From the NCBI GenBank assembly GCA_021786815.1, contig JAJYMR010000074.1:1-14170 (forward strand): a stretch of DNA of 14,170 bases, given 5' to 3'. The translations under genes and the position numbers were made by a program. Numbering within the stretch: position 1 is the first letter of the stretch; each line of letters begins with the position of its first letter. Shown piece by piece: positions 7,888-14,170 of this stretch. The stretch comes from Deltaproteobacteria bacterium. Lineage in GTDB: Bacteria > Desulfobacterota > Binatia > Binatales > Binataceae. The notes under the pieces are model-generated. The model was not told the DNA's origin and made no database searches. It was given only the letters and a program-made list of their open reading frames with translations.

Positions 7888-10233
7888 ATGGCGACCATGA
7901 TCCCGCGATATGCCGGTTCGAGCGCCGGGGCCGATAGTGCGCAGAGCGCAGGCGTCGTGGGCGGCGCGTCACGGCCGCGCGAGTGCGTCGATTCCGGCGA
8001 GCGCAACGGCTCGGAGTCGGCGTGCTATTGCGCGGCGATATCGCCACATGGGAGTGCCTGGGCGAGCAAGGTCCACAAGGCCGCGACTTCGACATTTCAT
8101 GTGCTCGAGTCCGTGCTTGGGGCGATGGGTCATGCGGTGCTGGCGTTCGATTGCGCCGGTACTCTGGTGCTTCACAACCGCCACGCGGCCGATCTCTTCG
8201 GGATCATCCCGTCGGACCGCACGATCGGAGATCTGCTGAAGCGAAACCTGGTTGTCGCGCGCCATGATGGGAAAACCAATGGCGCGGACGCCTCGGTGCT
8301 CGAGTCGGCCTTAAAAGGCGAGCACGTCAGGCGTCTGGAGGTTTCGATACCGGGAGGCGAGTCCACGCAGGGGCGGTTCGCCCTGACCACCCATCCGCTT
8401 GGCGACGGGCCCGTGCTCGGCACGGTCGCGATTTTCGAGAAGCTTCACGGGCATGAGCCGGCGGATGAGGCGACGCTGGTCAGGGCGCGCGATGCGGGCC
8501 TGGAGGCGAGCAGGTTGCGCTCCGAGTTCGCGGCGAACATGAGCCACGAACTGCGTACGCCGCTCAACGCGATTATCGGAATGACCGACATGCTGCTCGG
8601 CACCGAGCTCGGCGAGGAGCAGCGCGAGTACGCCAGAACGGTTGCAGCGAGCGCGCAGGCGCTTTTGCGGATCGTCGAGGACGTGCTCGACTTTTCACGC
8701 ATCTCGGCCGGCGAACTGAAGCTCGAGCAGGCCGAATTCAAACCCGCGGAAGTGGTCGAAGGGGTGGTCGAAGCGTACGCACAAACGGCCGCGGCCAAAG
8801 GGATCGAGCTGTCCGCGGAACTGGACGCAACCGTTCCCGAGGGGCCGCTGGTCGGCGACGCGCAGCGGCTCGCCCAGGTGCTGAAGAACCTGGTCGATAA
8901 CGCGCTCAAATTCACCGCGCGCGGTGAAGTCACGATTCGGGTCAGCGAGGAGACCCACACGGCCGAGCAAAGCGTGCTGCATTTTCTCGTCAGGGATACG
9001 GGTATCGGAATTCCGCCCGACGCGCAGCGCAGCCTGTTCCGCGTGTTTTCGAAGGGCGACAGCTCGTTAACCCGCAGACAAGGAGGAATCGGCCTCGGTC
9101 TTGCGCTTTCGGCCAGAATCGTCGAGGCGATGGACGGGACGATAGGTGTCGAGAGCACGCCCGGCAAGGGCTCGTTGTTCTGGTTCACGGCCGCGCTTCG
9201 CAGGTCGGCTGGCGCGGGCGAGCGGACCTCGGCACCGCGCAGGTTTCGTCCGGGCAGGGCCGCACCGTCCGCCGATTCCGCCGCGCCTGTGGTCTCGGCG
9301 CCGGCCCATAGGCCGGTCCATGACGCGATCAGGATTCTGGTGGCCGAGGACAATCCGGTGAATCAAAGAGTGATGCTAACGATGCTTCAGAAGCTCGGTT
9401 ATGGGGCCGACACGGTCGCCAACGGGCTGGAAGCGGTCACCGCGGTTACGCATCGGCCGTACGATATCGTGCTGATGGACTGTCAGATGCCGGAGCTAGA
9501 CGGTTACGAGGCGACCCGCCGCATCCGCGACCGGGGCGGCCGTTTCAGCCGGGTCCCGATCGTCGGCGTCACCGCCCATGCGCTGCCGGGCGATCGCGAA
9601 AAATGCCTTGCGGCCGGGATGGACGAATACCTGAGCAAACCGCTCAGGATGCAGGACCTTGGAGCAGCCATGGACCGATGGCTCGCTCCGGCCAAAGAGG
9701 CGGCGGCTCCCATGGAGACCATGGAAAGCGCGGGCGCAACGGCCGCGCCGGAGCCGGCGCCATCGCATACGCAGGAGGCGCGTGACGCGGCGGAAAAAGA
9801 ACCGGCGGCTGTCGCGTCTTCGGCTCCGGCCCCTGCTTCAAGCCCGATCGACCTGAACGCGCTCGAGCAGCTCAGGGAGGTTGAAAGAGAGGGAGCGGGC
9901 GAGGGCTTCGTCGCGAACCTGATCGACCTGTTCCTTACCGACGTGCAGGAGCGCATGCAGGCGATGAGCGCCGCCGTCGAGAAGCCCGACTGGGACGTTG
10001 CAAGCCGCATGGCGCATGCGATCAAGGGAAGCTCGGGGCATTTCGGCGCGAAACGGCTTGCCGAACTATGCCTCAGGATGGAGGTCACGGCGCGCGAGCG
10101 CAAAGCGCAGGAAGCCGTAAAGTTGTTCGGCGAGTTGCGTGGCGAATGTGAACGCGTGAAGGCCGCGCTCAAGTCCCATAGAGGCAGTGACAGCGCGGCG
10201 AATCCGTCCACCAGCGGGAGCGCGCAAGCGTGA
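7888..10233 (+). CDS. Soluble hybrid histidine kinase (PAS-HisKA-HATPase-receiver-HPt)
   Basis: The protein has 781 residues from ATG 7888 (preceded by GCGAGG, a modest ribosome site); the frame is open to GTG 7750, which would add 46 residues. Domains in order: an unconserved Cys-containing N-terminus; a PAS-like sensor at about 71-186; HisKA with the phospho-acceptor His220 in MSHELRTPLN; HATPase at about 319-439 with an N box (LVDNALKFT, Asn338), G1 box DTGIGI (Asp370) and G2 GGIGLGL; a receiver at about 481-596 with acidic pair in LVAEDNPVNQ, phospho-acceptor Asp531 in VLMDCQMPELDG and Lys584 in YLSKPL; an Ala/Pro linker; and a C-terminal HPt with His710 in AHAIKGSSGHFGA. Every relay residue is present, so the chain can pass phosphate His to Asp to His within itself. 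No transmembrane segment is seen, so it senses a cytoplasmic signal. The regulator gene begins 42 bases downstream, and the two are probably one operon. Confidence 0.9.
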   Translation: MATMIPRYAGSSAGADSAQSAGVVGGASRPRECVDSGERNGSESACYCAAISPHGSAWASKVHKAATSTFHVLESVLGAMGHAVLAFDCAGTLVLHNRHAADLFGIIPSDRTIGDLLKRNLVVARHDGKTNGADASVLESALKGEHVRRLEVSIPGGESTQGRFALTTHPLGDGPVLGTVAIFEKLHGHEPADEATLVRARDAGLEASRLRSEFAANMSHELRTPLNAIIGMTDMLLGTELGEEQREYARTVAASAQALLRIVEDVLDFSRISAGELKLEQAEFKPAEVVEGVVEAYAQTAAAKGIELSAELDATVPEGPLVGDAQRLAQVLKNLVDNALKFTARGEVTIRVSEETHTAEQSVLHFLVRDTGIGIPPDAQRSLFRVFSKGDSSLTRRQGGIGLGLALSARIVEAMDGTIGVESTPGKGSLFWFTAALRRSAGAGERTSAPRRFRPGRAAPSADSAAPVVSAPAHRPVHDAIRILVAEDNPVNQRVMLTMLQKLGYGADTVANGLEAVTAVTHRPYDIVLMDCQMPELDGYEATRRIRDRGGRFSRVPIVGVTAHALPGDREKCLAAGMDEYLSKPLRMQDLGAAMDRWLAPAKEAAAPMETMESAGATAAPEPAPSHTQEARDAAEKEPAAVASSAPAPASSPIDLNALEQLREVEREGAGEGFVANLIDLFLTDVQERMQAMSAAVEKPDWDVASRMAHAIKGSSGHFGAKRLAELCLRMEVTARERKAQEAVKLFGELRGECERVKAALKSHRGSDSAANPSTSGSAQA

Positions 10234-10275
10234 CCTGCGGCGTTGGAACGCTCGGGCCGTAGATGTGAGGAGAGG

Positions 10276-11109
10276 ATGGCACTGCAGGACGCTGTAACGG
10301 AAACGCTCAGGGGAGTGCGGTTTGCGCTGCTGGGATTCCAGTCCGACGAGGCGGTCCGGATACGTTCGGCGCTGGACCTGGCCGGCGCGTGCGCCAACGA
10401 GATAGGCGGCGAGCAGTATCATCCGCGTCTCAGCCCGCTCTCGATGTTCGACGGATACGTAGTCGACGTGTCAGCCAGGACCTCTGGCGAAATTCCCGGG
10501 GATCTCCTGGTGCAGAAGGAGAAACCGGCGCTCCTGATCGGAAATAACGGCGAGATGCGCCGGCACGCCGCGATAATCGCCTCGCCGATCCGGGAGTTCA
10601 TGGTAAGGCCGTGGGCCGACGAGGAACTGGTCCTGCGCGCCTTCCGGATACTGCGCAACGACGAAAGCCGCTTTGAAGGCGCGGTTCAGGCGTCGCGCAA
10701 CCGCACGCCGCTCGTGGTGCTGGCCGACGACGACAAGACGACCGAGTTACTGGTTTCCTCGATGCTCAAGGCGAGCGCGATGGAGTGCAGGGTCGTCTCG
10801 GACGGAAGCGAGGCGCTGGCGACGGTGCGCAAGCTCAAACCCGATATCGTGCTGCTCGACGTATCGATGCCGAAGATGGATGGTTTCCAGGTGTTGGGAG
10901 CGATCAAACACGATCCTTCGACGGCGGGCGTGCAGGTTGTGATGCTGACGGCGAGCGGTGCGCAGGAGGACGTCGTGCGGGGATTTTCGCTCGGCGCCGA
11001 CGATTACATCATAAAGCCCTTCCATCCGCATGAGATGGTCGCGCGGCTGAAGAGGCTTCTTCGCCGCTCAGGCCGCTCAGAACAACAGTCCCGCTCCACT
11101 TGGCCGTAA
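10276..11109 (+). CDS. Response regulator with a degenerate and an intact receiver domain, no output domain
   Basis: The protein has 277 residues from ATG 10276, behind GAGGAG with a short three-base gap. The frame is open to TTG 10243, which has no ribosome site. The N-terminal domain (about 13-130) has the receiver fold pattern and keeps an Asp at the acceptor position (YVVDVSA, Asp64). However, the acidic pair is replaced by GFQ at about 20-22, and the conserved Lys is Arg111 (MVRPWA), so it is probably a pseudo-receiver. The C-terminal receiver (about 145-268) is complete: Asp151-153 in LADDDK, Asp195 in VLLDVSMPKMDG, VVMLTASG and Lys247 in IIKPFHP. No DNA-binding, GGDEF, HD-GYP or other output domain follows; the tail is about 15 polar residues. 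It is the natural acceptor for the HPt of the upstream kinase and must signal through protein contact. Confidence 0.85.
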   Translation: MALQDAVTETLRGVRFALLGFQSDEAVRIRSALDLAGACANEIGGEQYHPRLSPLSMFDGYVVDVSARTSGEIPGDLLVQKEKPALLIGNNGEMRRHAAIIASPIREFMVRPWADEELVLRAFRILRNDESRFEGAVQASRNRTPLVVLADDDKTTELLVSSMLKASAMECRVVSDGSEALATVRKLKPDIVLLDVSMPKMDGFQVLGAIKHDPSTAGVQVVMLTASGAQEDVVRGFSLGADDYIIKPFHPHEMVARLKRLLRRSGRSEQQSRSTWP

Positions 11110-11167
11110 CATGCGCACGCGACGCGGAAACGGGCGACGTTTCGTGCCGCGTCGGTTCGGGGCCTGA

Positions 11168-11196
11168 TTGAGGAAGCCCGATTTGCGTGATAGTTT
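11168..11196 (+). promoter_or_regulatory. Possible promoter of the tRNA-Cys gene
   Basis: TTGAGG (11168-11173) is followed after 17 bases by TAGTTT (11191-11196). Transcription would start near 11203, about 20 bases before the tRNA, with a G/C-rich discriminator. The match to consensus is only fair; its position in front of the tRNA is the main support. Confidence 0.35.
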
Positions 11197-11222
11197 TTGG
11201 CTTCCTATCGGGCCAGCTTCGG

Positions 11223-11298
11223 GGCGGCGTACCCAAGTGGTTAAGGGAGAGGTCTGCAAAACCTCCATTCAGCGGTTCGAATCCGCTCGCCGCCTCCA
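11223..11298 (+). tRNA. tRNA-Cys (anticodon GCA)
   Basis: A full cloverleaf can be drawn. The acceptor stem GGCGGCG pairs with CGCCGCC, the discriminator is T, and CCA is encoded (11296-11298). The D stem is CCC/GGG, the anticodon stem GAGGT/ACCTC holds the loop CTGCAAA with anticodon GCA, and the T stem AGCGG/CCGCT holds loop TTCGAAT. Total length is 76 bases. It sits between the regulator gene and the convergent exported-protein gene. No integrase or duplicated 3' end was seen nearby, so there is no sign of use as an integration site in this window. Confidence 0.95.
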
Positions 11299-11319
11299 GA
11301 ATCTTCCGAAATACACAGC

Positions 11320-11787
11320 TCAAGGCGCGGGATGCGGCGCGGCCGGATCCGCCGGCTTGACGACCACCCTGGCGGGGCAGGCGCCGCGGCGTTCGCTGAA
11401 GCACAGGCTTGTGATCACGCCCGGTTTTTCGCGGTCCTTCTCCTGTACATACTGAGGGCAGGGCCAGTAACTCGCTGACTTGCGATGGAGCGCGACCGCG
11501 AAGTAGCGGCCTGCGGGCAGACTTCCCGTGACGGAATCGCCCGAGCGCAGCTCCCGCTGGGCAACGATCGTATGGCCCTCATTGGGACCGCCCATCTGAA
11601 AATGCATGAAGGAAAGTACCCACGTGCCGCCGGCTGTTCTGGCTTCGTAAACCATCGGCTGCTTCGACGAGAAGACCGCCATGTCGCTGCAGAGCCACGG
11701 CCTTGGCCCGCCGGCAAACGCCTGCGATACGGCCATGCCGAGGATTACGGCTGCGAGCGCCAGTGTACGCGAAGAAAAAATCCGCAT
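11320..11787 (-). CDS. Small Sec-exported protein of unknown function with four cysteines
   Basis: The protein has 155 residues starting at ATG 11787-11785; this start puts a clean signal peptide at the N-terminus (MRIFSSRTLALAAVILGMAV, cleavage after SQAFA at residue 25). The longer frame to 11865 adds only Arg-rich sequence ahead of it. The mature chain of about 130 residues has four cysteines (33, 110, 129, 137), an even number that fits two disulfides in the periplasm. It ends in a Pro/Ala tail. No known domain is recognised. It lies 61 bases downstream of the mutase gene on the same strand and may be co-transcribed with it, though a link in function is not evident. Confidence 0.65.
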   Translation of the reverse strand: MRIFSSRTLALAAVILGMAVSQAFAGGPRPWLCSDMAVFSSKQPMVYEARTAGGTWVLSFMHFQMGGPNEGHTIVAQRELRSGDSVTGSLPAGRYFAVALHRKSASYWPCPQYVQEKDREKPGVITSLCFSERRGACPARVVVKPADPAAPHPAP

Positions 11788-11848
11788 ATTCGTCCCATCC
11801 GTGCGTTGTGCAGAGAGTTCCAATTGCGACCGCGAACCGAGGCGGGCG

Positions 11849-13783
11849 CTACGCCGCCTCGCCAAGTTCTATCAGCCGCTCGACGATCTTTCCCAGGTTG
11901 GAATCCCGTGGCGTGAACACCGCCTTGACGCCCATGTCGAGCAGCGCCTTGCGATCATCCTCGGGAATTATCCCGCCCAGCACGACTTTGACGTCGCCAG
12001 CGTCGCGGCGCTTCAAAAGGTCGAGGGTTTCGCGCGCGATCGTCATGTGAGCGCCGGCGAGGCTGGAGACCGCGATGATGGCGGCGTCCTCCTGGAGCGC
12101 GGTTTCGACCATTTGCGCCGGCGTTTGTTTGAATCCCGCCAGCACCACTTCCATCCCGGCCTGCATACATGCGCGCGCGAGCAGCTTGACCGCGTTGATA
12201 TGGCCGTCGAGACCGGCTTTGCCGAGCGCGATCCTTATCTTGCGCTTCGCCCTCGGCACCTTGAGCGCGACGGTGCCGGGCGTGGCGTCGAGGATGGGCG
12301 GCGTATAGCGTCCGCGCGTGACCGATTCGAGAGCGGCGGTCCATTCGCCGACCGTGCCGCCAGCGCGCGCGAATTCCAGCGTGGGCTCCATCACGGCACC
12401 GCCCTCGGCCGCGGCGCGTTCGAGTTTTTCGCGCGCCTGGGCGACGGCGCGATTGTCGCGCGTTTCGCGCCAACGGCGAATCGACTGAATCCGCTCGCGC
12501 TCGATCGCCGCGTAGTCGGGTTCGTCGGAGACGTGCGGGCTGCGCGGGACAAGCCCGATTTCGCCGGTAAAGGCGTTCACGCCGACCTGGACTATCTCGC
12601 CGGTTTCGAGCTTGCGATGGCGTTCGGCGAGCAGCCGGGTAAGCTCGGCGCTGACGAGCGAGATAGAACGGGCGTAACCGGCCTCCCTAAGGCGCATCGC
12701 GATCTCCCGAGCGCGCCCGGCGGTCTCCGCGGTAAGTTCCTCGATAACCTTGCTGCCCTCGAAGATGTCGCCGTAGGACGTGACCTCGGTCTCGTGCATC
12801 AGGACCTGCTGGATGCGCAGCGACAGTTGTTGCTCGGCGTGGTCCGGGAGCGCGATTGCCTCGCGGAAGCCGGGAAGCTGAAGCGCCGAGACGCGGGCGT
12901 TCGCGCTGAGCACGACCGGCAGCGCCTCATACGCGATCCGGATTATGTTGACTTCGGGCTGCTGCTCGGTGAGCGTGAGCGACCGCACCTGGCATCCCGC
13001 GCGGAACGCGACTGCGTCGATCCCGTATTCGGAGCGGCAGAGTTCGGGCCACAGGCGGAAGTACGCGCGTATCTTGCAGATCTCGGGCACCAGCTCGATT
13101 CCGCTGTTGATGAAGAATGAGATGCGCTTGACGGTGCGTTCGAACGCGTCGGGCTTCAGTTCCTTTCGAAGCGCGTCCAGGATGAGAAGCGCGTTGCCGA
13201 AGGCGTAGCCGATTTCCTCGGCGGGGCCCGCGCCGCTTTCCATGTAGTGATAGCCGCAGCAGTTTATCGGGTTCCAGTTCGGCGCGTGCTCGACGGAGAA
13301 GCGGATGAGCTCGGTCGAGAGCCGAAAGGAGACTTCGGGCTGGAAGATCGAGGTGCCGCGCGCGACGAACTCCTTCATCAGGTCGTTCTGCGTGGTGCCG
13401 CGAAGCTCGCTCCACGGCACTCCCTGGCGCTCCGCGACGACCAGGTACAGCGCGAGCAGAAACGGCGCGGTCGCGTTGATCGTCATCGAGGTGTTAATCG
13501 TGCCGAGCGGAATCGCGTCGAGAAGCTGCTCCATGTCTCGCCAGTGGCAGATGGAGACGCCGGCCTTGCCGACTTCGCCGCGTGCGACCTCGGCGTCGGG
13601 GTCGAAGCCGTTCTGGGTCGGAAGGTCGAAGGCGATGGAAAGTCCGCGCTGGCCCTGCTTGAGGTTCTGATGGAAGCGCTGGTTTGCCTGGCGCGCGTCG
13701 CCAAAGCCGGCGTAGGTGCGGATAATCCACGGCTCGCGCTTTGAGCCGGCGCTTTTCTCCCTTTTGCCCTCGGCCTCGCTCAT
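11849..13783 (-). CDS. B12-dependent acyl-CoA mutase, ethylmalonyl-/methylmalonyl-CoA mutase type (MeaA/Ecm-like)
   Basis: This single chain of 644 residues combines a substrate-binding TIM barrel (about 15-500) and a C-terminal cobalamin domain (about 512-644). The family rearranges the carbon skeleton of acyl-CoA esters by adenosylcobalamin radical chemistry. Residues matching the methylmalonyl-CoA mutase active site are Tyr24 (TYAGF), Gln132, Arg142, Tyr178-His179 (GYH), and Arg220 and Ser222 (RISFF); the spacing of the first five equals that of the Propionibacterium enzyme as I recall it. Several segments look more like ethylmalonyl-CoA mutase (MeaA): NTSMTINATAP at 97-107, SLTLTEQQPE at 268-277, SANARVSALQLP at 293-304 and YGDIFEGS at 337-344. 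The B12 domain has Asp526-x-His528, S573-x-L575 and GG603-604 at standard spacing, but DxHxxG ends in Ala531. The start has a good ribosome site (GGGAGG). Substrate is undecided between ethylmalonyl-, methylmalonyl- or a related acyl-CoA. No epimerase or MeaB-type chaperone gene lies in the window. Confidence 0.88.
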   Translation of the reverse strand: MSEAEGKREKSAGSKREPWIIRTYAGFGDARQANQRFHQNLKQGQRGLSIAFDLPTQNGFDPDAEVARGEVGKAGVSICHWRDMEQLLDAIPLGTINTSMTINATAPFLLALYLVVAERQGVPWSELRGTTQNDLMKEFVARGTSIFQPEVSFRLSTELIRFSVEHAPNWNPINCCGYHYMESGAGPAEEIGYAFGNALLILDALRKELKPDAFERTVKRISFFINSGIELVPEICKIRAYFRLWPELCRSEYGIDAVAFRAGCQVRSLTLTEQQPEVNIIRIAYEALPVVLSANARVSALQLPGFREAIALPDHAEQQLSLRIQQVLMHETEVTSYGDIFEGSKVIEELTAETAGRAREIAMRLREAGYARSISLVSAELTRLLAERHRKLETGEIVQVGVNAFTGEIGLVPRSPHVSDEPDYAAIERERIQSIRRWRETRDNRAVAQAREKLERAAAEGGAVMEPTLEFARAGGTVGEWTAALESVTRGRYTPPILDATPGTVALKVPRAKRKIRIALGKAGLDGHINAVKLLARACMQAGMEVVLAGFKQTPAQMVETALQEDAAIIAVSSLAGAHMTIARETLDLLKRRDAGDVKVVLGGIIPEDDRKALLDMGVKAVFTPRDSNLGKIVERLIELGEAA

Positions 13784-14023
13784 CGGTTCCTCCCAAAAGC
13801 CAGGATCCCCCCGCCAGGCGAATCCCGTGCTGTGCGACTTAAGCCTAGTGGCGCGATGCGATGGATTCCAGACGCCTGTCGCGTCCGAAGCTTCGGAACA
13901 GTTTCGTCCTATTCACGAGACAGATCGTCTTGTGATGCCTGATGCAGACACTAAGAAATTATTGCTTCCTTTGCTTCTTGGTGACTAAGCTGCGTTTATG
14001 TTGCTGGCAGGAAAGGGGCGGGT
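13784..14023. promoter_or_regulatory. Divergent regulatory region with a perfect 14-base palindrome
   Basis: This is the 240-base space between the mutase and the lipoprotein gene. TCCGAAGCTTCGGA at 13884-13897 is a perfect palindrome of two 7-base halves with no spacer, about 100 bases from the mutase start and 127 bases from the lipoprotein start. It could be an operator for a dimeric repressor; chance is possible. No cobalamin riboswitch was recognised on the minus strand. The part near 13940-13980 is AT-richer and may hold the plus-strand promoter, but boxes are weak (TTGTGA, 16 bases, TAAGAA). Confidence 0.4.
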
Positions 14024-14170
14024 ATGAGCAAGTCGCGATTAGGTGCGGTGGTTTGCAACGCGAGTGCGCTGGTGGCGTTGTGTGGCGCGGTGTTGATGGT
14101 CGCGGCCGGATGCGGCAAGAGCGGCGGAGGCTCGAGCGCGCCGGCGCTGTGGGTACCGAACGAGGCGGGC
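14024..14170 (+). CDS. Probable lipoprotein, N-terminal part (runs off the window)
   Basis: The frame starts at ATG 14024 behind a purine-rich stretch (AGGAAAGGGGCGGG) and stays open for 49 codons to the window end. The N-terminus is a lipoprotein signal: MSKSR, a hydrophobic segment, and a lipobox VAAGC with Cys30 as the lipidated residue. A flexible GKSGGGSSAP linker then leads to ALWVPNEAG. That last motif resembles the first strand of beta-propeller (YVTN/NHL-like) lipoproteins, but too little is visible to assign a domain. It is divergent from the mutase gene. Confidence 0.7.
   Translation, partial: MSKSRLGAVVCNASALVALCGAVLMVAAGCGKSGGGSSAPALWVPNEAG

Noticed and set aside
8445..9353. Minus-strand frame of 302 residues opposite the kinase
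   Set aside because: Ser/Ala-rich shadow of a gene whose plus-strand translation has all histidine-kinase boxes.
11223..11298. tRNA-Cys as an integration site for a mobile element
   Set aside because: No integrase, no repeated tRNA 3' end and no change in gene character on either side within the window.
11681..13120. Plus-strand frame of 479 residues opposite the mutase
   Set aside because: It is the complement of the mutase gene; no motif, Arg/Asp/Leu-rich composition, and no ribosome site.
13784..14023. Cobalamin riboswitch upstream of the B12-dependent mutase
   Set aside because: The conserved B12-box was not found on the minus strand, and B12-using mutases are often not riboswitch-controlled.
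13998..14027. Nine-codon upstream frame (MLLAGKGRV) whose TGA overlaps the lipoprotein ATG as ATGA
   Set aside because: No ribosome binding site before ATG 13998; the overlap is probably chance, although translational coupling cannot be excluded.

Overview
The window is GC-rich bacterial chromosome with normal gene density. The cell appears to be Gram-negative: there is a Wzi-type outer-membrane beta-barrel protein, a probable Lpp-type lipoprotein and a Sec-exported small protein. A single-chain B12 acyl-CoA mutase of the ethylmalonyl/methylmalonyl type, a DUF169 protein and a soluble hybrid-kinase phosphorelay would suit a Desulfobacterota/Binatia-like or Acidobacteria-like lineage. That placement is an impression from gene content, not a marker-gene result. 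No IS element, integrase, CRISPR array or phage gene was seen.

Layout. Positions 1-359 hold the 3' end of a CBS-domain protein. About 1 kb follows with no convincing gene (360-1393). A surface-polysaccharide block comes next on the plus strand: a Wzi-like outer-membrane protein (1394-3121) and two membrane-anchored SGNH/GDSL hydrolase paralogues. The first paralogue (3372-4696) is split by a one-base frameshift near 3923-3930; the second (5336-6640) is intact. A 640-base stretch without a recognisable gene separates them. Convergent to this block is a DUF169 protein (6717-7526, minus). Divergent from DUF169 are a soluble hybrid histidine kinase with PAS, HisKA, HATPase, receiver and HPt domains (7888-10233) and a two-receiver response regulator without an output domain (10276-11109). 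A tRNA-Cys(GCA) follows at 11223-11298. On the minus strand a MeaA/Ecm-like B12-dependent mutase (11849-13783) lies upstream of a small exported four-cysteine protein (11320-11787). A lipoprotein gene begins at 14024 and runs off the window.

How they work together. The Wzi-like protein and the paired SGNH enzymes look like a small module that anchors or exports a surface glycan and edits its acyl (probably acetyl) groups; this is inferred from families and adjacency. The kinase and regulator contain every step of a His-Asp-His-Asp relay in two genes, but the final receiver has no DNA-binding domain and must act through a partner elsewhere. The mutase points to C4/C5 acyl-CoA carbon-skeleton metabolism (ethylmalonyl-CoA or propionate/methylmalonyl-CoA routes). 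Its sequence looks intermediate between those two families and carries a changed last residue in the B12 motif.

The most interesting items are the SGNH pair with its frameshift, the atypical mutase, the regulator with a degenerate first receiver, and a perfect 14-base palindrome in the divergent region upstream of the mutase. No clearly new multi-gene defence or mobile system is visible.
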